A DNA stretch of 64,000 nucleotides, from the NCBI GenBank assembly GCA_003023565.1, contig PXSA01000039.1, positions 29,720 through 93,719 of the forward strand, in the 5' to 3' direction. Below are positions 38,627 to 48,359 of this stretch, one piece after another. The notes under the pieces were generated by a model. It saw only the letters and a list, made by a program, of their open reading frames with translations. It did not search any database and had not been told where the DNA came from. Position 1 is the stretch's first letter, and each line of letters opens with the position of its first letter. The position numbers and the translations under genes were made by a program. Source of the stretch: Halobacteriales archaeon QS_9_68_17 (GTDB lineage Archaea; Halobacteriota; Halobacteria; Halobacteriales; Natronoarchaeaceae).

Positions 38627-39874
38627 TCAGCGACCGACTTCGCGGCGGACGACCCACAGCAACACGGCACCGGCCCCCGCCAGCGCCGCGAGCACTACCC
38701 ACCCGTGGCCGTACGTCGCCGAGTCCGCGAGGTGGCCGAACAGCGGTGGGACGGCCAGACCGCCGACGTTGATGGCCGTCTGGCCGCCGGCGGAGGCGGC
38801 ACCGACGTCGTCGGGGTCGACGAGTTCGCTCAGGCAGGAGTAGTAGACCCCGGTGCTTCCGAGAACCGTGGCACCGAGGCCGACGAACGCGACGGCGGCA
38901 CCGGACACGGTCGCCACGCCGACCGACAGTGCCGCGAAGATGAGCGCCGCGGCGGCGACCTGCGCGAACGCGACCGTCGCCGCACCGCGGGGACCGCCGA
39001 GACGGTCCGCGAGGCTCCCGGCCCCGACGCGGCCCGCGCTTCCGGTTACCTGCGTCAGCGCGAGCACGACGCCGCCGACGGCGGCACCGGCCCCGACCAC
39101 GTCCTCGACGTAGAGGATGACGTAGCCGAGCATCGTGTAGATGGTCGCCCCGACGAACAGGCCGGCGGCGACCAGCAACAGGTACGCGCGGTCGTCGGCC
39201 GGTCCCGAGAGGTCCGGCCACTCGAAGCGGCGCTCGCCGCCGCTGCCGTCGTACAGTAGGGCGAACGCGGCGGCGTAAGCGACCGCTATCGCGGCGACGG
39301 TCCAGAACCCCGCGCGCCAGAACGCGAGGGCGGCGACGCCGGTCACGACGACGGAGGCGGCCCCGCTCCCGGCGGTGACGCCCACCTGCTTGATCCCCAT
39401 CGCGAGGTTCTCCCGGCCGCGGGGTGCCGCCGAGACGATGCCCTTGTTCGAGGCGGGCATCGCGGGAGCGTACGCCGCGCCGAGGAGTCCGCCCGCGACG
39501 AGTAACAGCGGGTACGTCGGCGCGGCCGTCACGAGAATCGCCCCCGTCGCCAGCGCGAGCAAGGCGGCGACCATCACCGAACGCTCACCGAGACCGTCGA
39601 CCGCCGCGCCGCTGGGAAACAGGTTCAGTGTGTAGCCGAGCGTCGCGGCCGTCAGGAACAGGCCGACGAGCGCCCGCGAGAGGTCGAACCCCGTCCGGAC
39701 GAACGCCGTCGCGGCGAAGACGCTGTAGTAACAGAGGCTCGCGGCCGTCTGCCACGCCGCGACGACGAGGACCGATGCGACCGTCTGAACGGCGCGTCCC
39801 GGAACTGCGGCGACGGAGACGCCGACACCTTGTCGAACACTGTTCGCGCTCGCGGAATCATCGGGAGTTCCCAT
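38627..39874 (-). CDS. MFS transporter
   Basis: Multi-TM; TAASLCYYSVFAATAFVRTGFDLSRALVGLFLTAATLGYTLNLFPSGAAVDGLGERSVMVAALLALATGAILVTAAPTYPLLLVAGGLLGAAYAPAMPASNKGIV. Start set to MGTPDDSAS. Confidence 0.85.
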   Translation of the reverse strand: MGTPDDSASANSVRQGVGVSVAAVPGRAVQTVASVLVVAAWQTAASLCYYSVFAATAFVRTGFDLSRALVGLFLTAATLGYTLNLFPSGAAVDGLGERSVMVAALLALATGAILVTAAPTYPLLLVAGGLLGAAYAPAMPASNKGIVSAAPRGRENLAMGIKQVGVTAGSGAASVVVTGVAALAFWRAGFWTVAAIAVAYAAAFALLYDGSGGERRFEWPDLSGPADDRAYLLLVAAGLFVGATIYTMLGYVILYVEDVVGAGAAVGGVVLALTQVTGSAGRVGAGSLADRLGGPRGAATVAFAQVAAAALIFAALSVGVATVSGAAVAFVGLGATVLGSTGVYYSCLSELVDPDDVGAASAGGQTAINVGGLAVPPLFGHLADSATYGHGWVVLAALAGAGAVLLWVVRREVGR

Positions 39875-40179
39875 CGGGACTGGCGTTCGGACGACGCGCC
39901 TATGGGGGTATCGCCCCCGGCGAAGGACGCGGGGTTCTCCCGACGCGACGTAGAAAGTGCTGTGCTGTTCCATATCAAGTCGTCGAACGTATGGAACGCG
40001 GCACCGACCGGGAGAGCGTGAGGCCGCTGAGCGGGCGGGTCGCCCTCGCCGTCGGTACGTGGAACCGCCCTCCGCGAACGACTTCCTCACTGGGCGACGG
40101 TCCCGGACCCGGTCCGGGTGGTTCCGAACCAGCTACCGATACGGACAGCGTTTAGTCCCCGAGGTCGGTTGTACCGACA

Positions 40180-42000
40180 ATGGCCGATTCAGACGCAGAC
40201 GACCTCTCCTCCGAGGAGTCGGTCCGGGACGCGGTCGAGATGTCTCGAAGCGGTGCTCCCGCTGTCGGACGGGTCGTCCGCGACCGGTTCTCGACCGACG
40301 AGGTGTTCCAGCGCATCGTCGCCGCCGCGGACGAGGAGATAACGTCGGGAAGCCGGGAGCTGTTTTTCAGCGCCCTGGCCGGCGGGTTCGCGATCACCAT
40401 CACGTTCATGCTGCTGGTCTCGATGACGGCGACGACCGGCGGCGATCCCGTGTTGAGCGTCCTGCTCTACCCGCTCGGATTCACATACATCATCATCGGC
40501 GGGTATCAGCTGTACACGGAGAACACGCTCCCGCCCGTCGCGCTGACGCTCGAACGCCTCGCCAGCATTCCCGCGCTCCTGCGCAACTGGACCGTCGTCC
40601 TCGCCGGGAACTTCACCGGCGGCGCGCTCGGCGCGGCCGCCCTCGCCTTCGGCGGGGTGCTCTCGCCGGAAGCGGCCACCGTTGCCGCGGACCTCGGAGA
40701 GAAAGGCGTCGAGACCGGCTGGTGGCCGCTGTTCTCGAAGGCGGCGTTCGCGGGCCTGATCGTCGCGGGCGTGGTGTGGGTCGAGTACGCGGCGCGCGAC
40801 ACTATCTCCCGGCTCGTCGTCGTCTACATCGCCTTCCTCGCTATCCCGCTCGGCGGGCTGTATCACTCCGTGGTTTCGTTCACGGAGATGACCTATCTCG
40901 TCCTCCACGGCGACCTCGCGGTCCTCACCGGCCTGACGCAGTTCGTCCTGCCGGTGTTGCTCGGGAACACCGTCGGCGGGGTCGTGCTCGTCACCGTCGT
41001 CAACTACTTCCAGACCACCGAGGAGCGCCTCGAGTCCGCCCGGTTCGACGGCGGCGACCGTCAACTCTCGCTCCGGGAGTGGCTGTACGGCGGCTTCGCC
41101 GGGAGAGCGTACGTGCCGCTTATCGACACCGTGGAGGAGACGTCCGCGTCCACTCCCGAGTCCTACCGCATCGTCGTGCCCATATCGAACCCTCGAACCG
41201 AGACGCAGGTCGTCGAGTTCGCCTGTCAGCTAGCCAGCGAGAAGGCCGAGGCCACCGTCCACGTCGTCCACGTCATACAGGAGCCGGAGCGGATGTCACG
41301 ACGGTACGGCACCGACCAGAGCCGCAGGATCATCGAGGAGTCGGACCGGCTGATGGACGGCATCAGGGACACGACGGAACGGTGCGGTGTCGACTGCGAG
41401 ACGTCGACCGTCGTCTCCCACCGGTCTTTCGAGGAGATATTCGACATCGTCGGCCACGAGAACGGGAACCTCGTCGTGATGGGGTGGGGTGACAACCGGC
41501 TGTGGGACGCCGCCCGGACCGACCGCACGCTGAGCGACCTGACGACCAAGCTCCCCTGTGACTTCCTCGTTCTCAGGGGCCGCGACCTGGACGCCTCGCG
41601 CGTGCTCGTCCCGGCAAGGGACGACCCCAATTTCGACCTGAGCGCCGAGGTCGCGCGGTCGTTCCGGACGGTCACCGGGTCGGACGTGACGCTCATGAAC
41701 GTCGTCGACGGACCCGGTGAACACGAGGCCGGCGAGCGGTGGCTCGCCGACTGGGCCGCGAAGCACGACCTCGCCGACGCGAACCTGCTGACCGACGACT
41801 CCGGCGACGTGGAGGCGGCGATCGCTCGCGAGTCCGCGGAGCACACCCTGCTCGCCATCGGCGCGACCGACCGCGGGCTGCTCTCCCGGTTAGTCAGGGG
41901 GTCGCTCCAGCTGGACGTCGTCAAGGAGGTCGACTGCTCGGTGCTGCTCGCCGAGCGGGGGAACCGGGGCGTCGTGTCGCGTCTGCGCGACCGACTGTAG
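40180..42000 (+). CDS. Formate/nitrite transporter (FNT) fused to two universal-stress-protein-like domains
   Basis: N-terminal FNT: SRELFFSALAGGFAITITFMLLVSMTAT...NWTVVLAGNFTGGALGAAALAF...GNTVGGVVLVTVVNYFQ; C-terminal USP-like YRIVVPISNPRTETQVVEFACQLASEKAEATVHVVHVIQEP...NLVVMGW and SRVLVPARDDPNFDLSAEVARSF...LLAIGATDRG. Confidence 0.85.
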   Translation: MADSDADDLSSEESVRDAVEMSRSGAPAVGRVVRDRFSTDEVFQRIVAAADEEITSGSRELFFSALAGGFAITITFMLLVSMTATTGGDPVLSVLLYPLGFTYIIIGGYQLYTENTLPPVALTLERLASIPALLRNWTVVLAGNFTGGALGAAALAFGGVLSPEAATVAADLGEKGVETGWWPLFSKAAFAGLIVAGVVWVEYAARDTISRLVVVYIAFLAIPLGGLYHSVVSFTEMTYLVLHGDLAVLTGLTQFVLPVLLGNTVGGVVLVTVVNYFQTTEERLESARFDGGDRQLSLREWLYGGFAGRAYVPLIDTVEETSASTPESYRIVVPISNPRTETQVVEFACQLASEKAEATVHVVHVIQEPERMSRRYGTDQSRRIIEESDRLMDGIRDTTERCGVDCETSTVVSHRSFEEIFDIVGHENGNLVVMGWGDNRLWDAARTDRTLSDLTTKLPCDFLVLRGRDLDASRVLVPARDDPNFDLSAEVARSFRTVTGSDVTLMNVVDGPGEHEAGERWLADWAAKHDLADANLLTDDSGDVEAAIARESAEHTLLAIGATDRGLLSRLVRGSLQLDVVKEVDCSVLLAERGNRGVVSRLRDRL

Positions 42001-42115
42001 GCGGCTCGCCCTCGCGACCCGGGAAACCCCCGAGGTTGGCCGTCATGACGCTATTCAAGTCGGCGCGCCGCCTACTGTCGCCCATGACCGCGCGATCGAC
42101 CCCGGAGGCGGCGAC

Positions 42116-42769
42116 GTGACCGGACCGCACCAGGACCAGCCGCTCGTGACCGCCGGCACGCCGCTCGACGCGGCGGAGGCGGCCGTCGTGCTGGTTCACG
42201 GCCGCGGAGCCACCGCGCGGGGCGTCGTCCGCATGGCCGACGAGTTCCACGAGCACGGCGTCGCCTTCCTCGCACCGCAGGCCGCCCGCAACACGTGGTA
42301 CCCCGACTCCTTTCTCGCGCCGGTCGAGCGCAACGAACCCGGCCGGTCCTCCGGCCTGCAGGCGATCCGCGACGCCGTCGCGAAGGCGAACGACGTCGGA
42401 ACCCCGACGGAGCGTGTGATGCTGCTCGGCTTCTCGCAGGGGGCGTGTCTCGCCAGCGAGTTCGTCGCTCGCAACCCGCGGCGCTACGGCGGCCTCGCCG
42501 TCCTCTCGGGCGGTCTCATCGGTCCCGACGTCGATCCGGCGGGGTACGAGGGATCGGTCGACGGGACCCCCGTGTTCCTCGGGTGCGACGACGAGGACCC
42601 GCACATCCCGCTGGAGCGCGTCCGCGAGACGACCGCGGCGTTCGAGCGCCTCGACGCCGACGTGACCGAGCGGATCTACGGGAACCTCGGCCACGGGGTC
42701 AACGGCGACGAGATCGACCACGTCTCGGAGATAGTCCGGGGCCTACTGGAGACGCGGTCGACCGGATGA
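42116..42769 (+). CDS. Phospholipase/carboxylesterase (alpha/beta hydrolase)
   Basis: AAVVLVHGRGATARGVVRMADEF...RVMLLGFSQGACLASEFVARNPRRYGGLAVLSGGLIG; GTG start. Confidence 0.88.
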   Translation: MTGPHQDQPLVTAGTPLDAAEAAVVLVHGRGATARGVVRMADEFHEHGVAFLAPQAARNTWYPDSFLAPVERNEPGRSSGLQAIRDAVAKANDVGTPTERVMLLGFSQGACLASEFVARNPRRYGGLAVLSGGLIGPDVDPAGYEGSVDGTPVFLGCDDEDPHIPLERVRETTAAFERLDADVTERIYGNLGHGVNGDEIDHVSEIVRGLLETRSTG

Positions 42770-43500
42770 CGACACCCGGTCTCCACCACGTCTCCGTCAT
42801 CGCGGGCGACCCACAGGCGAACGCCGACTTCTACGTCGACACGCTGGGGCTTCACTCCGTAACACGGACCGTAGACTTCGACGAGAAGTTCATGTACCAC
42901 CTCTACTACGGCGACGCCGCGGGAACGCCGGGAACGCTGCTGACGTTTTCCCGTTCCAGCGCGCCGAGGCGGGGCGACTCGGCAAGCCCCAGCCCCGGTC
43001 GACGGCGTTCGCGATCCCCGAAGGGTCCGCCGCGTACCGGTACGACCGTCCGATTCGCGGGGCGTGGACGCCCCGACCGAGCGGTTCGACGAGACGGTCG
43101 TCGCCTTCCGCGACCACGACGGCGACCGCCTCGAACTCGTCACCGCGGACTCGCCGCTCCCGCGAACCACCGACGGGTCCGTCCCGGAGCAGCACGCGAT
43201 CCGCGGCTTCCACGGCGTCACGCTCCGCTCGGCGAACGTCCATCACACCGCCAGCGCTGGCGGTTCCAGGTTACGACCTGATAGACCAGGAGAGAGACCG
43301 CGTCCGCCATCGCGCGCCCGGCGACGCCAGCGTCGTCGACCTGCTCGACGTCGACGCGGAGGACGGGAAAGAGGGGGCCAGCACCGTCCACCGCGTCGCG
43401 TCGGGCGAGATACGGACGGACGAAACACTGCTCGTGAGCCGTCCTCTCCGCGATGAGACCGCCGACACCGACCCTCGTCGAGAGCGATGGGACCCTCGAC
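42766..43500 (+). pseudogene. VOC family ring-cleaving dioxygenase-like gene with multiple frameshifts
   Basis: MTTPGLHHVSVIAGDPQANADFYVDTLGLHSVTRTVDFDEKFMYHLYYGDAAGTPGTLLTF then other frames: PTERFDETVVAFRDHDGDRLELVTAD...EQHAIRGFHGVTLRSANVHHTA. Confidence 0.7.
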
Positions 43501-43698
43501 GCGAAACGCGGTATCACGGATCGAACATTCTCATGGTATGCTTCTAGCTGTGAGGGTTGTATGACTATCATAGAGAGCGCTACACGATACCCCTGTCGCG
43601 CTCGGGCGGATGTCGCTCCGATCCGCGGGCGTTAGAGTCCGGGCGTCCGCGGCGGTCCGCGATCCCTTTGCGAGGGGGTGCCGATCCTTCCATCGTCG

Positions 43699-44304
43699 AT
43701 GTCCACGGAACTAGGTCCGCTCGCTCGCGAGGTCGTACTCACGGCCCACGATCTCCCGGCCCGCGACCGTTCTCACGCCGATCGAGTCCGCGATCTATCC
43801 GCTCGTCCGGCGACTCACTGCGGTGGCACCGTCGACACCGAGGTTCTCGCCGGCGCGGTCTGGTTACACGACATCGGCCGCCCGCTGGAGCGAACGGGTG
43901 ATATCGACCACCACGACCGATGGGTCGCGGCGGCAGCGGCGGAGTTGCTCGAAACGGAAGGGGTAGCACCCGGTCGGATCGACGCCGTCGAGCGCTGTAT
44001 CAGGTCGCACAGTATCCGGTCCAGTTCCCCCGAACCGGAGTCGGTGGAGGTCCGACTGCCCCTCAATGCGGACAAGTTGGACGCCGTCGGGGCGCGCGGA
44101 CTGGTTAGGTCGCCCTGTATCGTCGGCGAGCGGTCGAGAAGGGCGGGCGAGACGTACGCGGTCATCGACGACGCGTCGGTGCCCGGCGTGCCGTCCGCCG
44201 ACTGTCCGGACATCTCGCTTCTCCGTGAGTGGGCGCGAGAGCGACTGGATCACCTCTACACTGCTCCCGACCGTCGGATCGGCGAGTCCCGCTGGCGCTT
44301 GTGA
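43699..44304 (+). CDS. HD domain phosphohydrolase
   Basis: SHADRVRDLSARPATHCGGTVDTEVLAGAVWLHDIGRPLERTGDIDHHDRWVAAAAAELLETEG...LPLNADKLDAVGARGL. Confidence 0.8.
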   Translation: MSTELGPLAREVVLTAHDLPARDRSHADRVRDLSARPATHCGGTVDTEVLAGAVWLHDIGRPLERTGDIDHHDRWVAAAAAELLETEGVAPGRIDAVERCIRSHSIRSSSPEPESVEVRLPLNADKLDAVGARGLVRSPCIVGERSRRAGETYAVIDDASVPGVPSADCPDISLLREWARERLDHLYTAPDRRIGESRWRL

Positions 44305-44475
44305 ACGAGTTCTTCGAGCAGTTCGACCGCGAACCAGGCCCCGACCCGAGGACCCGATCCGGTCGAAGCGTTCTCGAATACTGATAGTCGACCGCTCACG
44401 GAGCGGAGCTATCAACCCTCCGGTTATCCAGCTCCCGATATATGTCGGCCACCGAAGCCGCGATCCCTCCGACGG

Positions 44476-44562
44476 CTATCGGTACATCGGTTCCGACCGC
44501 TCCGCCGACTCGTGGAGCGCCTCGATGACCCGCATGTCCCATAGACCGTGACGGCCGTCGGG
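44476..44562 (-). pseudogene. Gfo/Idh/MocA oxidoreductase C-terminal remnant
   Basis: Minus strand reads DGRHGLWDMRVIEALHESAERSEPMYR*, resembling the C-terminus of the intact homolog at 46331-47413 (DGEHGLVDIEAIKAVYEAAETESTVELD*). Confidence 0.55.
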
Positions 44563-44603
44563 AGCGCGGCGACGGAGAGCGTTCCGGGCGACTCCGGACG
44601 CGA

Positions 44604-45779
44604 CTACTCGTAGACGTGCTTACTCCCGGTCTTGTTCGCTTCGATGTAGTCCCAATCGTACTCGACGCCGAGGCCGGGACCGTCGGGAACCGCCACGGTG
44701 CCGTCGTCGTCGACGGCGTCCATCATGTCGGAGTAGCCGCCCTCGTACACTGGCGGCTGCGTGTTCTGACAGAGCGGGTGGACGAGCGCCATCTCGTAGT
44801 AGTTGGAGTTCCGGCAAGCGGCGATGCAGTGGCGCTGCGCGGGGCCGGGCGCGTGGAACTCCACGTCGAGGCCGTACGCCTCCGCCATCCGTGCGACCTT
44901 GATCGCGCCGGTGATGCCGGCGTCGTACTCGGGGTCGGCCCGCAGGAAGTCCGTTCCTTCGTTCCGGGCGAAATCCGACTTCAGCTCGAGACCGCGGACG
45001 TGCTCCGTCTGGAGGATCGGCGTTTCGAGCTTCCGCGCCAGTTTCCGGTGAGCGTGCTGGGAGATGCCGCCGTCGCGGTAGGGGTCCTCGTACCAGAAGA
45101 AGTCGTGTTCGTCGAGCGCCCGCCCGAGTTCGAGCGCGTCGGCGAACGTCTCCAGTTCGCAGGCGGGGTCGTGCATCAGGTCCACGTCGTCGCCGACCGC
45201 CTCGCCGACCGCGTTGACGGCCGCGATCTCGCGGTCGAGGTTGCGGAGCTGGTCGCCGCCGCCCCAGCCGTGGATCTTGAAGCCGCCGAAGCCGCGGTCG
45301 CGACACTCCGCCGCGAACTCCGCGAACGCCTCGGGGGAGTCGAGGCCGCCGGCGTCGTCGCCGTGATAGGTCGACGCGTAGGCGGGGATGCGCTCCCGGT
45401 AGGTCCCCAGTAGCTCGTGGATCGGCGCGTCGTAGCGCTTCCCGGCGTAGTCCCAGAGGGCGATGTCGATCGGACCGATCCCCATCCGGTCGTACTTCCG
45501 CAGCGCGCGCTTGATCTCGGACCAGTGTTTCTCGCGCTTGAGCGGGTTCTTCCCGACCAGGTACTTCGCGATGATGTTGTACTGCGCGGCGGCCGGGGAG
45601 TTCGCGCCGACGTACTCGCCGGTGATCCCCTCGTCGGTGTGGATCTCGATCCCGAACAGCTTCCGCGTCGTCGTCTCGCCGGGCTCGTACACGAGGTTGA
45701 ACCCGTACTCGTCCGTCCCGACGTCCTCCAGCGGGTACTCGAACTCCGTGCTCTCTATCCTGGTTATCGTCGGTGCCAT
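44604..45779 (-). CDS. Enolase-superfamily sugar-acid dehydratase-like (mandelate racemase family)
   Basis: MAPTITRIESTEFEYPLEDVGTDEYGFNLVYEPGETTTRKLFGIEIHTDEGITGEYVGANSPAAAQY...GFGGFKIHGWGGGDQ...DLMHDPACELETFADALELGRALDEHDFFWYEDPYRDGG. Confidence 0.85.
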   Translation of the reverse strand: MAPTITRIESTEFEYPLEDVGTDEYGFNLVYEPGETTTRKLFGIEIHTDEGITGEYVGANSPAAAQYNIIAKYLVGKNPLKREKHWSEIKRALRKYDRMGIGPIDIALWDYAGKRYDAPIHELLGTYRERIPAYASTYHGDDAGGLDSPEAFAEFAAECRDRGFGGFKIHGWGGGDQLRNLDREIAAVNAVGEAVGDDVDLMHDPACELETFADALELGRALDEHDFFWYEDPYRDGGISQHAHRKLARKLETPILQTEHVRGLELKSDFARNEGTDFLRADPEYDAGITGAIKVARMAEAYGLDVEFHAPGPAQRHCIAACRNSNYYEMALVHPLCQNTQPPVYEGGYSDMMDAVDDDGTVAVPDGPGLGVEYDWDYIEANKTGSKHVYE

Positions 45780-45862
45780 GCGGCTCAGTTCCGTCGAACA
45801 GGTAATAAAGCTGTCCACCACGCCCGAGGGCGATCTCGAGCGGGCCTCGCGCCGCCGTCCCT

Positions 45863-46320
45863 TCAGTCCCCGTCGAGCGCGCCGATACGGCGGATCCCCG
45901 GTTCCGATAGCCGGAACGAACAGTCGACGTGCGGCGGTTCGATGCCTCGCGGATGCACGTGGGAGACGGCGTGCTCGTGCAGTACCTTCGGATCGGCACC
46001 GACGCCCTGCCACATGTCGTGGTGTGAGGGGACGAGCCGAGACAGTTCGAGTCGGTCCGCCGCCTCGGTCACCTGATTCTCGTCCACATACCAACGCGTT
46101 CGCTCGCCGTGACCGATGTCGTACTCGAGTATCTCCCGACCGAACCGAACGCCATCGCGCCCACGTCGGCGTCGAACGCCGCGGCGACGGACCCGAACGC
46201 GTCGGCCCTTCCCGGACGAACCAGTCACCCCACGTGGAACGCGACAGAGGGCGTGACCGTGGCGCGTCTGAACGAACGCGTCAGTGCCGCGGGCGGGCCT
46301 GCGTGGGCGAGCGACGTCGT
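45863..46320 (-). pseudogene. UlaG-like MBL-fold lactonase remnant
   Basis: GREILEYDIGHGERTRWYVDENQVTEAADRLELSRLVPSHHDMWQGVGADPKVLHEHAVSHVHPRGIEPPHVDCSFRLSEPG; upstream frames give STWGDWFVREG and RADAFGSVAAAFDADVGAMAFG. Confidence 0.5.
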
Positions 46321-46330
46321 CGACCCGCCG

Positions 46331-47413
46331 TCAGTCGAGTTCGACCGTCGATTCGGTCTCGGCGGCCTCGTACACGGCCTTGATCGCCTCGATATCGACC
46401 AGTCCGTGCTCGCCGTCGGGGTACGGTTCCTCGCCGGCCAGCAGGCAGTGCGAGAAGTACTCGAACTCCTCCTCCATCTGGTCTATCTGCTCGAAGTCGA
46501 TGTCGAACGTCGTCCCGCCCCGAGAGAGGGTGAGCGCCCGGTCGTCCCACGGGTAGAACGCGGGCTCGACCCGGACGCGGCCCTCGGTTCCGACGACGGA
46601 GACGTGACTCGCCATGTGGGCGTTCTGGCTGGCGGTACAGACGGCGTACACGTGGTCCGGGAAGTCCAGTTGGAACGCGCCGTGCTCGTCGGGGACGTCC
46701 TCGAACTCCTCCTGTACCGACGCCACGGTGCCGCGGACCCGTTCCGGGTCCTCGCCGAGCAGGAAGCGACTCGTGTTCAGCGGATAGAGACCGACGTCCA
46801 TGACCGCACACCCGCCCGACAGTTCCCCGTCGAGACGCCACTGGTCGGGGTCGGGAACGAGTTCGAGGATCGGTTCGGTCATATTGCCGTTGACGAAGAC
46901 GGGGTCGCCGATGACGCCGTCGTCGATGAAGTCCTTCGCGCGCCGGACCGCGGGCTCCGTGTGCATCCGGTACGCGACCATCAGCGTCGCGTCGTGCTCG
47001 TCGCAGACCTCGACCATGCGCTCGGCGCGGTCGACGGTCGCCTCCATCGGTTTCTCACACAGGACCGCCTTGTCGAGCCCCGCCGCGGTCTCGACGAACG
47101 GGAGGTGGCGCGCGTTCGGCGTGACGACGTAGACCGCGTCGTACGCGTCGCTTGCCGCCCCCTCGTGGAACTCGTCGTACGTGATGGCGCGTTCAACCGT
47201 CGGGGACTCCTCGGCGGCCCCGGCCGCTTTGTCGCGGTCACCGCTGACCAGGACGGTCGTCTCGCAGAGGTCGCCGTTCGCGACCGCCGGCATCGCCTGC
47301 TCGCGGGTCCACCAGCCGACGCCGACCATCGCGAACCGGACCGGGTCGTCCGTCTCGGTGATCTCCTGCCAGTCCCGTCGGTCGAAGTCGTCGGCGAGCG
47401 CGTCTACTGCCAT
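46331..47413 (-). CDS. Gfo/Idh/MocA family oxidoreductase (sugar dehydrogenase candidate)
   Basis: VRFAMVGVGWWTREQAMPAVANGDLCETTVLVSGDRDKA...DAVYVVTPNARHLPFVETAAGLDKAVLCEKPMEATVDRAERMVEVCDEHDATLMVAYRMHTEPAVRRAKDFI. Confidence 0.88.
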   Translation of the reverse strand: MAVDALADDFDRRDWQEITETDDPVRFAMVGVGWWTREQAMPAVANGDLCETTVLVSGDRDKAAGAAEESPTVERAITYDEFHEGAASDAYDAVYVVTPNARHLPFVETAAGLDKAVLCEKPMEATVDRAERMVEVCDEHDATLMVAYRMHTEPAVRRAKDFIDDGVIGDPVFVNGNMTEPILELVPDPDQWRLDGELSGGCAVMDVGLYPLNTSRFLLGEDPERVRGTVASVQEEFEDVPDEHGAFQLDFPDHVYAVCTASQNAHMASHVSVVGTEGRVRVEPAFYPWDDRALTLSRGGTTFDIDFEQIDQMEEEFEYFSHCLLAGEEPYPDGEHGLVDIEAIKAVYEAAETESTVELD

Positions 47414-47481
47414 GTCCCGACCCTCTCGCCCGCCCGTAATAGGCGTTACGTTGCCGTGGTAACGGTAACCAACAGCACGGC

Positions 47482-48261
47482 TCAGGCCGGCGTCTGTTCG
47501 CTCTCTTCGACGCCCGAGCGGCCGCTCACCATCCGCGAGACGACCTCGTCTCGCGTGACCGTCTCGGCGTCCAGAACGCCGGCGTCGTGGCCCTGGTGCA
47601 ACACCTTGATCCGGTCCGCGACGCGCTGGAGGTACTCCAGGTTGTGCGAGATGAGCAACACGGAGATACCGCGGTCGCGCATCTGCTCGATGAGTTCCAG
47701 CACGCGGTCCGCGCCCTCGACGGACAGCGCGCTCGTCGGTTCGTCCATGATGACGATGTCCGGGTCGGAGAGCAGCATTCGCGACACCGCGACGAGTTGT
47801 CGCTGTCCGCCCGACAGACCGCCGACGGTCTGGTCCGGAGCGACGTCGATCTCGAGGTCGTCCAGTAGCTCACCGGCACGGTCACGCATCGCCGACTTGT
47901 CCAGCAGGCCGAACACGCGGTCCGGTCCGATCATCTCCTCGCGACCGAGGAACACGTTCCGGGCGACGGTGAGGTTCGGCGCGAGCGCGAGGTCCTGGAA
48001 CGTCGTCTCGATCCCGTGTGCCTTCGCGGCCCGGGGGCTGTCGATGACGACCGCTTCGCCGCGGAGACGGATGGTCCCGTCGGTCGGTTCGTGGGCCCCC
48101 GCCAGACACTTGATCAGCGTCGATTTCCCCGCGCCGTTGTCGCCGACGAGGCCCAGTACCTCCCCCTCGCGAAGCGTCAGATCCACCCCGTCGAGCGCGA
48201 TTATCTCGCCGAATCGCTTGTGGATCTCCCGCATCTCGACGACTGTGGCTTCTGTTGACAT
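47482..48261 (-). CDS. Sugar ABC transporter ATP-binding protein (single-domain, FrcA-like)
   Basis: GLVGDNGAGKSTLIKCLAGAHEPTDGTIRLRGEAV...VGGLSGGQRQLVAVSRMLLSDPDIVIMDEPTSALSVEGADRVLELIEQMRDRGISVLLISHNLEY. Confidence 0.92.
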   Translation of the reverse strand: MSTEATVVEMREIHKRFGEIIALDGVDLTLREGEVLGLVGDNGAGKSTLIKCLAGAHEPTDGTIRLRGEAVVIDSPRAAKAHGIETTFQDLALAPNLTVARNVFLGREEMIGPDRVFGLLDKSAMRDRAGELLDDLEIDVAPDQTVGGLSGGQRQLVAVSRMLLSDPDIVIMDEPTSALSVEGADRVLELIEQMRDRGISVLLISHNLEYLQRVADRIKVLHQGHDAGVLDAETVTRDEVVSRMVSGRSGVEESEQTPA

Positions 48262-48328
48262 GCGTAACCGGTTCGCGGGAAACGGGTAAACCCTTACGGT
48301 CGCCCCGACGCGGGTGTCATCACCCGAA

Positions 48329-48336
48329 TTTATATG
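48329..48336 (+). promoter_or_regulatory. TATA box of permease transcript
   Basis: TTTATATG about 24-31 bp upstream of ATG 48360. Confidence 0.45.
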
Positions 48337-48359
48337 AACAATGGTAGTCATCTGTAACC

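Noticed and set aside
47441-47475. Imperfect palindrome GTTRCC-GT-GGTAAC upstream of the Gfo/Idh gene
   Set aside because: Short and imperfect; no matching copy was clearly seen at the other promoters of the sugar cluster.
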